Part shown: positions 45,567 through 55,450 of the stretch, in pieces
Layout of the letters: the number at the start of each line of letters is the position of its first letter
How positions within the stretch are numbered: position 1 is the stretch's first letter
NCBI GenBank assembly: GCA_023525975.1
Contig: CM042032.1
Span: 21,706,001 to 21,770,000, forward strand
From: Smallanthus sonchifolius
Taxonomy: Eukaryota > Streptophyta > Magnoliopsida > Asterales > Asteraceae
Reading direction: 5' to 3'
DNA: 64,000 nt
Notes under the pieces: model-generated
Told to the model about the DNA's origin: nothing
What the model saw: only the letters and a program-made list of their open reading frames with translations
Databases searched by the model: none
Translations under genes and position numbers: made by a program

Positions 45567-46950
45567 CCCTTGTGCATATTGTCTTTTCTATTTAAACTTG
45601 TTAATCGGGAAGATTTCCAAAAATATTTTATTCTTCTATATAGTTGTTTTCTTTATTTTTTTAAGCAAATATTTTGGGGGAGAAATTGGAGTTTTAAGAT
45701 AGAAAGAAAAGAATTGCTTTGTATAGTCAGATAGAAAAGAAAATATTTGCTATGTTTATTGTTCGCTTAAGAAAAACTCTTATCCTCATACTCACTGTAA
45801 GTATCATGTTTTGTTTCAAGAAAATCGGATCCGAACTTGTGGGAAATGATAGAGTCTGATCGCACTTCTTGAACATGGAATGGACCATAAGCGATGGTGC
45901 TTACTGAGGTATAGCCGGTAGGCCAGACATACGGTTATAACTCTTTAGTAGTGTGAAAATCTAAATCTCAATTGTACATGTGTGTTTGAACCCATTTTTG
46001 AAACATCAAACCCATTTTAAGCTAAGAAAACTGATTCAATCAGATATAGGCTTACATGTTGGATTCTGATTCATGCGCCATGTGACCGTCAAAGTAACGA
46101 AAGTTACTGCTAATGACCCCGTCTGTTTTGTTTACGCAAAGATCTCGGGATTTTATCTTTTTCCCATCCACTTGGGTGATTTGGCCCCGTCTATTTTGCT
46201 TAGGCAAAGATCTCGGGTGTTCAACCTTTTCCTATCTGCTTGGATAATTTTACGGCTTCTTCTGTTTTGCTTACGCAAAGATCTAGAATGTTCATACCTT
46301 TTTAATATCCACTTGAATATTTTTATTTTTACAACTTCTGATATCCGTTGGTTCTTATTTTATTTTTGGCGGTGATTTTGACTTACCAAGATGGTACCCT
46401 CGTTAATATGTAAGAGATGATAAGATTAATGCGGGTATTTCTTGAGGATTGATAGGCTTTCAAAACCATTTTATTTCAAAGTGTGGGTTACGTCGTGTTT
46501 CGTGCTTAAATGGTACCGCTTAATCACATGAAAGACATTGTACAAACAAATGTTCTAGTTTATCTTGCACAAATATCGGCTATCTTCAGGGATTCACAGT
46601 AACTAAGTGCAAAATGAAGTGTTTCAACGGTTTTGACCAGACATGATCTCACGTTGGATCTTTTCCAAAGCTAACTGTTCATATCTTTTATCTGGTTTTT
46701 ACTTTTATTTTTCCATATAAATTTCCTAATCTTCCTTATTAGCTTGTTTAAATAGTGTACATATGAGAGTTTTCCTTTGTTATTTTTTTATCAAGTATCT
46801 CATGTCACCTGAAACAATATCCCTACCGAAACAACTCAAAACGCCCGAAACTTCCTCCCACCCGAAACTACTTTGCCCTATTGAAACTAGTAGTTTCGAC
46901 AGGGGCATTTTCGTCTTTTGCTATATGAAAATTGAATGCCTTCATAATCA
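45567..46950 (+). other. Sire-C non-coding 3' region
   Basis: No gene. PPT-like ATTTTGGGGGAGAAATTGGAG at 45671-45691. Three imperfect tandem copies of about 70 bp, each with TTTACGCAAAGATCTCGG or a variant, at 46118-46322. Conserved block at 46481-46535 (also in Sire-B and Sire-E). GAAACTAGTAGTTTCGAC palindrome near 46883-46900. A TTTAAATAG box at about 46747 could be a promoter for the downstream ORF. Confidence 0.65.
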
Positions 46951-47658
46951 GGCTTCTTCTCATGCTCTTTCTCACTCTCACTCTCTGAAATCCTTCTCAC
47001 CTTCGTTTTCACACACAAAAGCTTGAATCTGAGCGGTCTAAGATTGCTTAATCAGTATTTCATACCTGATCCCCGTCGTCTTCATCATCAGGTAACGATT
47101 TCTGTATTCTTTACCGAAAAATTTCAGATGAACAAACCTAGGGTTCGATTTTGAAAGGTTTTTATGTCTGTCACTTCGTTTCAGATGAACAAACCTAGGG
47201 TTAGATCTTGTTTATACACTCACCATTGCCGATATCTTACATCTTTTTGTATATATTTTGCAGATTACAGTTGATATCTTGGTAAGAAGGAGTTTTGATT
47301 CACACAGGTTGTTTTTACCTTGTTATTTATCCTTTTATTTAACTTTTGCCTGTTTGTATCTATACTTTGAGTTCAAATAATTGGACTTAGTCATTTTGTC
47401 TGTGTCCTTGCATCTATTCAGGGTTTGGGCATCGAAACTAGTTGTTTTGATAAAAGGGTGTTTTGATTTTAATATGTGTTTTTCAGAAGTTGAACAGGTT
47501 TCTATCGAAACTAGTTGTTTCGATACCCAAGCTTGCCCGATACTAAGTAGTTTTGATTAGGGTTACTTGCCTGAAACTAGTAGTTTCGATCTGGCTTCTC
47601 TGAAATTTTTCTAAGTGTCAAATTTTCTGATATTCTGATATCATGTTTCTATGCAGAT
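46950..47658 (+). promoter_or_regulatory. Predicted spliced 5' leader of Sire-C additional ORF
   Basis: A CT-rich stretch (TTTCTCACTCTCACTCTCTG near 46968) resembles a plant 5' UTR. Donor CAG/GTAACG at 47091/47092 and acceptor TATTTTGCAG at 47254-47263 frame a 172-bp intron. An 18-nt exon ends TTG/GTAAGAAGG at 47281/47282. Acceptor TTTCTATGCAG ends at 47656, three bases before the ATG at 47659 (375-bp intron). The second intron contains four or five CGAAACTAGT palindromes. Splice calls are from consensus only. Confidence 0.5.
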
Positions 47659-48804
47659 ATGGATCTTTTATTTGTTAAGAGGAACAATGTCTGTGCTGTC
47701 TTGAATACTATTGATCCCAAGAATGCAGATTTCATACCTGTTCTCAACTTCTTAGCCAACTCCAACATCAACTTTGCTATCAGCCACAACCTTCCAGTAT
47801 TTGAAACAACTATAAGCCAATTTTGGAATACTGCAACAACAACAGTCATTGACAATGTGGAGCACATCCGGGCTACAGTTCACAATCAAGAAGTACTACT
47901 GTCTGAGGCTACTATCAGAGAGGTGCTGCACTTTAATGATAATCCTGAAGCACCTGTTGAATTTCCAAGTTTTTATGTCAAGGAATGTTTCAGAAGAATG
48001 GGTCATCCTTACGAATTCAAAAGCGAACAAATTATCAAGAATGCCCTTCCCCCACACTGGAGATACATTGTACACATTTTTATTCACTACTTGTCTACCA
48101 GAAAAGGTGGGTTTGATTCAGCTAGTGCCATGGTGGCATCTGCAGTTTTGGGGTTAATTAAAGGAAGGGATTACAACTTCTCTATACTGGTCTTTGGGCA
48201 ATTAAAGGAAAACATGACTGGAGGGGTTAAAGAAAAGTTATTAGTCTATCCACGGTTTCTCCAGATAATTATCAATCACCTTCATCCTAATCTGCAACAA
48301 GATGGTCATGTGCTTGTTTTTTATCATATGACAGCCAAAACCCTAAGCTATATGAAAAGCTCAAGTAAAAGAACCAACAGAGTGATTGCCGATATTCCTC
48401 TGTTTGGTCACATTTTGGGAGAAGTGGAAGAGGAAGTTCCTATTGTGGATCCACAACTACAAGTTGAATCACCATCATCTGAAGATGAAGTAGAAGATAT
48501 TGAGCAAGATCAAGGTATGAATGAAGAAGAACAAGAGGTTGAAGCTGAGATAGATGCTGAAATTCCTCACGAACCAGAAGTTGAACAGCCTATCTTTGAA
48601 GCTCCTTTTATTGATCAAATGATAGAGAATCTTGTGCCTGTGAGTAAAGAGAAACCAGTTGAAAACATAGAAGCTGAAGCACATGTTGAAGTTGATGCAA
48701 GTGGGGAAGGAGAAGAGGAATTAAATGAAACTTTGGACGAGGGAAACTATGGTACAAAGTATGATCAGTCAGATTATGAGTTTGAATCTGAAGAGCAGAC
48801 ATAA
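47659..48804 (+). CDS. Sire-C additional ORF, N-terminal part, truncated
   Basis: 381 open codons, MDLLFVKRNNVCAVLNTID onward. The first 255 residues align along their whole length with the Sire-B additional ORF: TISQFWNTA vs YIQQFWDTV, LSEATIREVL vs ISEDTIRAAL, CFRRMGH vs CFQRLGY, WRYIVHIFIH vs WRYFMHVIIQ, VYPRFLQIIINHL vs MYPRFIQMILNHI, IPLFGHIL vs APLFGHLI. It is followed by a very acidic Glu/Asp/Val tail. A stop at 48802-48804 coincides with the junction to Cop-D, so the C-terminal half is lost. Function unknown; no enzyme motif, signal peptide or membrane span seen. Probably a structural or regulatory protein of the element, by inference only. Confidence 0.75.
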   Translation: MDLLFVKRNNVCAVLNTIDPKNADFIPVLNFLANSNINFAISHNLPVFETTISQFWNTATTTVIDNVEHIRATVHNQEVLLSEATIREVLHFNDNPEAPVEFPSFYVKECFRRMGHPYEFKSEQIIKNALPPHWRYIVHIFIHYLSTRKGGFDSASAMVASAVLGLIKGRDYNFSILVFGQLKENMTGGVKEKLLVYPRFLQIIINHLHPNLQQDGHVLVFYHMTAKTLSYMKSSSKRTNRVIADIPLFGHILGEVEEEVPIVDPQLQVESPSSEDEVEDIEQDQGMNEEEQEVEAEIDAEIPHEPEVEQPIFEAPFIDQMIENLVPVSKEKPVENIEAEAHVEVDASGEGEEELNETLDEGNYGTKYDQSDYEFESEEQT

Positions 48805-48821
48805 CCTCAACATACGATAAG

Positions 48822-51342
48822 TGTAACATTCCTGATTTTCCGACCCTATTTTAATTTATTTTAAATAATAAAATAACAACACGACATTGAATCATATACT
48901 TGTTCAAACCTACACCTCATTAATCGTTAGCCGATCGTATTCAATTCAAAGATTTAGAACTCATAATCATGTGGTAACACCTCTTAGAGTTAATCTAGTT
49001 AGTAATCCCGTTAGGTGTTCTGTTAATCCTAACCAAGCTAATTCTGTTAAAACTGAAGTTGCAAGGGCTGATTTGGTAAATAACCAGAAACCCTAGTACG
49101 CACGGTCGCGCCACGTTTTGGCACGGTCGCGCCTCGTCTGGCACGTTCGCGCCTCTTATAGGCACGGTCACGCCTCTCATAAGTTGAAACGTAAATGCAG
49201 CTCTTAATCACAGGACCATTCGAATTCGTAACCGTTTCACACTTTAACAAACCCAATTAAGGTTTTAATCATTATCTTTACGACGTATTAACCCAATTTC
49301 GTCGATCCCCTCATAACTGTCGATTATCCTAATTACAACCACGAATTCATCCATTACGACCCAAACTCTCTCAAGCAAACAAACAAACCACACCACTCGA
49401 TCCTCTCTAAAACTCCCGGAAACACTGAGTCAGTCGGAATTGCAGAAGAAGGCGCCGGAAGCCAAACTCGTCATCGCCGGAACTCAATCTACCCGTACAC
49501 CATCAATCCATCGTCCTTCCGGGTAATTGAAATCTTGTCCTCAATCTATTTAGTCGCTATATCAAAAGCCCCATATCAATTTGGGCTTACAATATAGAAA
49601 TCATCATGAACCCGAATCCATATTTTATTAAAAATGGTTTAATCGATTTCGACCCAGAACATGTTGTTAATACAATTAAAACATCCCAACATACTCGTAA
49701 CATCATTATGAATAAAAGCCCTATGATTTCAACCACTAACAATGTAAGAATCAGTCAATTCGTGTCTGTTTTGGAAGAGACACGGTCACGCTAATCATCT
49801 AGCGCGGTCGTGCCTCATGAGACGCGGTCGTGTCGACTACCAGCGCGGTCCTGTCCTTCTGTCCAGACCCAATCATGACCTTTGGCTAATCTCAGTCGTG
49901 TCTTAGAATCATAGACACGATCGTGCATGGCCAAGGCACGGTCGTGCCTAATAATTTAGCTAGTTAAGCCCTCAGTTTGATCAACATGGTCGCGCCCTGA
50001 CTAGCATGGTCGCGCCCGTGGTTCGAGCACGATCGTGCCCTTCCCAGGCACGGTCGTGTGTGAGTTAAATTTTTGGCAGAATTATAATGTTATATATTTT
50101 TCAAACAATAAATATTTCTGATTAAATTACAAAATAAAAATAGTTGATTTTTATAAAAATGCATTTAATTCTATTTAGAAAGATCAAATATTTAATCTTG
50201 GAATAAATAGAAAATTTTTTATTTAAAGTTTATAAAAATTAAATTTACAATTATTGCTAAACATTTCATTTAAAAAGTATTTAAATGGTTAAGTTACATT
50301 TTATAAATAAATAAATAAAATAATGATTATTTATTTACTTTATATTTAAACAAAGACATTTAGTTATTTACACTTAACACTTACAATATTTTCACAAACG
50401 AGAATTATTTAATTTACTTAATTAATTATTCAAACTCAAACCTTAAACAAAATGCTTCAAAAATGTTTATTTCAAAACCTTATATTTTATTCAATACTTT
50501 TAAGTACAAATCAATGACCTTATACACAAATTCAAATTCAACTTTAAACTTAAACTTTTGTGCACACTATTGATACAATACGCATTACACACTAGGTTAA
50601 CTTGTGCATTTCAATGATCCTTATTCTATCTAGTATCTTTGTTAGCTACGCCTTCAAACCAAGTGAGTATTTCATAGCCCCTTTTACTCTTTTACACTTT
50701 TGGAGTGAAACATGAACTCTATCAAATTACATGTTTACATTTACACAAACAACACAAGTACAAATCCTAATTTCATTCATGTGTACAATTTGAGCTTTAT
50801 GCCCGAGTGCTATGTGTGCTAACTTTTGTGAACCCTTATGTGCAATCATTAACTATTCAAGCCGACGGTTTTCAATGATAGATCTATTGAGTCTGACAAA
50901 CCCACCCAGATTGGGGTGATTGATACCGACAAAACAATTTTGCATGCTAGTTACAAAGGTTTGATTGTACTTGGTTACACAATAGCTGCTCCCCATAAAT
51001 GCCTTATTTATCATGTTATGTATGGATTTGTTTTTCAAACTATATGCTATCTATATACAAACCTGTGTTATACTCACCAACTTTTTAGTTGACTTTATTT
51101 TATTCATGTTTCAGGTCCTAATATGTGAGATTGATCAAGATGTGCTACCTATAGGCTTGGACTTAGTTAAAATAAATAAAGAACTTATGTATTTCAATTA
51201 TGTTTCTTTTCTTGGAATTGGTTTTGTCTGAATGCCTGTAATGGAATTTGACAATTAATATATTTCAATTTAGTCAACCTTGTGCTTATTAACAGTCTAC
51301 ATGTCCCGCCCCGATGATTCCGCCATTGGTCGGGGTGTGACA
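48822..51342 (+). repeat. Solo LTR of Gyp-1 family
   Basis: 2521 bp, TGTAACATTCC ... GGGGTGTGACA, with perfect 5-bp duplications ATAAG (48817-48821 and 51343-51347) and no internal sequence. Similar to the Gyp-1 LTRs in opposite orientation. GGCACGGTCGTGCC-type palindromes at 49095-49180 and 49785-50065. No gene in it. Confidence 0.94.
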
Positions 51343-52128
51343 ATAAGGATATATCGGTTCATTTTACAGCTAAGGAGTGCTTTTTCTTAAAGCCAGGACT
51401 GGTTATTCTTGAAGATATGATTTTGATGAGAGCTCCAAGAAAATTTAACACTTATGTGGTTGATATGAATGACCATTCAACACTAGTAAGCATATCTTGT
51501 TTGTTGTCAAAGGCCACAGGGAGTCTTATCTGTGGCATAGAAGATTGGGACATGTAAATTTGAAAAACGTGAACATTTTGGTTTATAAGGATCTGGTGCG
51601 AGGATTGCCAAGAAAAGAATTCATTATTCAAGAGAGTTGCATGTCTTGTGCAAAAGGAAAACAACACAAGAAATCCCATCCGAAAAAGACCGTGACGACA
51701 TTTACTCGACCTTTATTTCTTATTCATATGGATTTATTTGGTCCTGTTCGAGTCAAGAGTATTGCGAAAAAATCTTACTGTCTTGTTATCACAGATGATT
51801 GTTCTAGACTTTCTTAGGTGTTTTTCCTTGCAACAAAGGATGAGACACCTGAAACAACAATTGAATTTGTCAAACGTATTGAAAACGTCTGTGATATTAA
51901 AGTGTGAATTATTCGCATTGATAATGGAACTGAGTTTAAAAATAATTTGATAAATTCATTTTGTGTAGAAAAAGGCATAACTCATCAATTCAGTACAGCC
52001 AGGACAATGCAACAAAATGGAGTGGCTGAAAGAAAGAACAGAACTTTAATTGAAGCTGCTCGTACAATGCTTGTGGATTCAAAGTAACCCATTATTTTCT
52101 GGGTAGAGGCAGTAAACATGGCATGTTA
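51343..52128 (+). pseudogene. pol: Copia integrase fragment Cop-D
   Basis: Starts in the middle of GAG-pre-integrase (HFTAKECFFLKPG; first residues left of the solo LTR at 48803-48821), then SYLWHRRLGHVNLKN and CMSCAKGKQHKK, and integrase MDLFGPVRVKS, ITDDCSRLS, IDNGTEFKN, NGVAERKNRTLIEAART. Stops: TAG 51815-51817 (family Trp), TGA near 51905, TAA near 52086. It ends at ACYV where the Gyp-2 LTR inserted. Both ends are therefore cut. Confidence 0.8.
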
Positions 52129-52592
52129 TGTAACATTTTTGATTTTCTTGTATTGGTTTTAGTGCAATAAACAACGTTCAATTCCAATCCTAGTACAATA
52201 CTTTGTATTATCTATGCAAGCATTATAATCCAAGTTTTATTCAATACAATCTCTAATTTTTTATATGTACACACACATTATAAAAAAAGTTAATTCGGAG
52301 AATTTTATATTTACACAATTTATTATATATATTCTCTTTGTTACATATGAAATATATGTAGATGAAAGTTAATTTCATAAAGATATTTATACTAAAACAT
52401 TAGTACATTTAAAATTGCTTATTTATAAAATTTATAAAGTTCTAAACAAAAAAATAAATTTATAAATATGTATATATACATATTTACAAGACACTTCAAC
52501 CTCAATTTGATCCCTCACTTTTGAAATTGGACCTTTTGAAACCAACTTTGACCCCCTCTCACTATCACATGACCTATTTTGACTTGTAAAGG

Positions 52593-53016
52593 TGTTAGGA
52601 CATGTTTTGTAACTGTTGATAAAATTCTATGTAAGTTCATAGAGAGGCGAACTTAACAAGTTTGCCTAAGCATCTTTAGGAGCGAACTTGTTAAGTTCGC
52701 CTAGCCTATTAGAGGCGAACTTAATAAGTTCACCTAAGCATCTTTGAAGCAAACTTGTTAAGTTCGCTTATAGCAGGTTTTTGTCTATAAATAGATGTTT
52801 ACAGATTCTGTTGAGAGAGCAGCAGAGGAACTTTAAACGAGTGTATTATGTGAATCTGTAAACTCTGTGTTTTGTGGATTACAAAGAGAAGTTTATTTAC
52901 CTGATTGTTTTGTATTGCCAATTGATATACATACGTTAACACGAAGCATTTCGCACTCCGTGTTATCGAGACGTCCTGTCACGAGATCGATCTAAGATGA
53001 GTCATGTGGACCTACA
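52593..53016 (+). repeat. Sire-E 5' LTR
   Basis: TGTTAGGACATG ... GTGGACCTACA. Four GCGAACTT palindromes at 52650-52772, directly upstream of TATAAATA (52786-52793), so they lie in the promoter part of the LTR. Confidence 0.95.
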
Positions 53017-53018
53017 AG

Positions 53019-53536
53019 TGGTATCAGAGCTTTTTCTCGTGATTTGTGTTTGATTCTTGGTGATTAGAGACATTTTTGTGTACAATTTGATAAGAAATTG
53101 ATCGTTTTTGTATCCATGGAGTTTTCAAGTTCTTGAAACTGATTTTACTGCTGAATTCGTGGATTTGAGGTGGATTTTGGTGAAATTGATCCGATAGAAG
53201 TGTTCTAATTCATAAAATACTAAATCCTACGGTCCAATTTCTTCCAATTCCTTCTAATCTGTGAGAAATGATGATTTTCGGCGCTATGAGTTCGTGTTTG
53301 GGTTGTTGAGTTTGTTACAGCTGAAGCAAGCGAACTTACTGATATTTGTTGCAGGCGAACTTAGCAAACGAACTTATTAAGTTCGCTTCTCTCAGTTTAA
53401 GCGAACTTAGTAGGCGAACTTATCAAGTTCGCTTCACTCAGTAAGGTTCAGGCGAACTTATTAAGTTCGCTCAGGCATTATCAGGCGAACTAATTTTAGG
53501 CAAACTTATCTAGTTCGGTAGTGTTCAGAAAAAAAA
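53019..53536 (+). repeat. Sire-E primer site and leader palindrome array
   Basis: TGGTATCAGAGC at 53019-53030. The leader carries GCGAACTT/AAGTTCGC words from 53326 to 53515, several as full palindromes (for example GGCGAACTTATCAAGTTCGC near 53415). Non-coding. Confidence 0.85.
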
Positions 53537-55450
53537 AGACCAATAATAGAAGGATATGTGCATCCTACTTTTGACTTTCTGGAATTTCGTGATGTTCCTA
53601 AACCAGTGACAACTCTTACTAAAGTAGAAAAGCAGAAGTTTGATCATGAGATGAAAACGTGTGAAACTTTAACGATGCCTTTACCAAAAGAAATCATTCA
53701 TAGTCTCGGGAAGTGTCCAACTTCAAGAGATCTATGGGAGGCATTGAAGAAAAAGGGTGAAGCAATTTCTCAAGCGTTTGTGGTCTTGATCAAAGAAGTA
53801 TTAGAGAAGCCGAGTTATTCTCAAAGTGATTCTTCTGCAGATTTAAGTGATAGTGAGAGTATTCGTTCTGGTGAAAGTACTCAATCTACTGAGAATGATG
53901 TGATGACTGAAGAAAGTTTTCAGACTGTTGAAGATGATCTGAGTGAATCAGAAATTGATACAGAGCCTGTCATTGTTGATCAAAAGGGTGAAGCTGATGA
54001 TGACGTATTCATGGCTCCTGGTGCGTCTTCTTTAGAAGAAAATGATACGGTAGTTTCTAACACTGAAACGTTTTGTTCTAACTGTATTTCAGTGAAGGAT
54101 CAAATAATGAGGGTTATGGATGATAACAAAAACCTCATTTGTGATATGAAATCGATGCACACGGTAAATCAGAAATTAAAAGATAATGAGAATGTGTGTG
54201 TTGAGAGGATAGAATCACTGAAGAGGGATATAAATTCTCTGACTTTGAAGATCAAAGAGCAGGCATATCACCAAGATATGTCCTTTGCAGAAATTGAGAA
54301 ACGAAATAATGATCTTGTTGAGAAAGATAAGGAACTAGCTGAATCTAAAGCAGAGGTGATCATATTACACAGAAAGTTAGGAAGCTTTGGAAATTCATCA
54401 TTCTTATTAGGATATTATCATAATAATACTAAATAGAGGAAGGGAACTAGTGGTATTGGTTATGTTCCTCCACCATTTAACGGAAATTATTCTGTGACAC
54501 CTGAGATTATAAAAGATGAGGATTTAGATCCTAAGACTGTGTTGAAAGTGAATCCAGTCACAGGTGAAGATATGGTGTATTCTGATGAGAGTGATGATGA
54601 ATATTTTGATGAAGCTAAGGTAGAGGGGATACCGAATGAGGTTAAGAAAGAAGACTCAAAGGTTGATTCTAATTCATCTGGAAATTATACATTTGGAAGT
54701 TCTTCAAATTCAAGGAGAGTTCCATATGTCAGAGATTATAAAGACAGGCGTGCATGCTTTCATTGTAATGAGATGGGACACATTGTGATGACCTGTCTTC
54801 ACAAAAATAAAGGAAAGAAGCATGTAGTTCCTGAGAAGATGAAGCCTGAATTAAAACCTGTTGCGAAAAAGTTTGTTCCATCTCAAACTCCAAAAGAAGT
54901 TCATGTAGGAGAATCTTCTTCAAGTGCATCTTATCGTGTGAAGATTCCTTATATGAGAGAATATCATGAGACGAGATCTTGCTTTTACTGTTGTCTTGTG
55001 GGTCACATTAGGATTTATTGTCCTCACAACGCCAAAGGTAACCGGCATGTTACTCCAGTAAAGGTAAGAACTCATGGTAAGCCTTATGTTAACCCAAATG
55101 TAGTTAAACCTCATGATACACCAAAGGGTAATTCAAAATCTGAGGATAAGCTTTCTAGACCTAAAAGACGGAGGAGAAACAGAAGATTGAGAAAACTTTT
55201 AGAACAACAAGAGGTTTCACAATCTAAACATTTTTCAAATGAACAAGATTGTTCAAACACTTCACATTTTAAGCAAAAAGAACTTAATGAACAGAAGTAT
55301 GATTGGAAATCTAAAGTTTCTGTTTCAGACTCGTCGGAGCAATCACCAAAAATCGATGAGAAATTCGATTGTGAATGGAGTGAGGTTTATTATTTTGATA
55401 CAGATGGCCGACCCATGACTACCATGGCTTGGGTCCCAATTTCAAATTAA
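53537..55450 (+). pseudogene. gag: Sire-E gag, internally deleted, two zinc knuckles kept
   Basis: The first roughly 60 residues of gag are missing. The frame starts at RPIIEGYVHPTFDF, runs to LWEALKKKGEAISQAF, where the UBN2 core and the first family knuckle are deleted, then an acidic region, a coiled coil (DQIMRVMDDNKNLICDMKS, 54090 onward), TAG at 54434-54436, and an open piece 54494-55450 with CFHCNEMGHIVMTC, CFYCCLVGHIRIYC, basic RRRRNRRLRKLL and the end MAWVPISN-stop. One in-frame stop in about 630 codons is few for a dead element. Confidence 0.82.

Larger units (their letters stand above)
25061..48803 (+). mobile_element. Sire-C: Ty1/copia Sirevirus-like element, split by Sire-B, 3' end lost
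   Basis: 5' LTR 25061-25609, primer site, leader, gag, pol (28813-29899 and 43323-45566), long non-coding 3' region and an additional ORF (47659-48804). The 13.4-kb Sire-B with its TSD interrupts integrase at 29900. There is no 3' LTR: the additional ORF is cut near 48803 and joined to an unrelated copia integrase. Private palindrome is CGAAACTAGTAGTTTCG, present in LTR, leader and 3' region. Confidence 0.85.
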
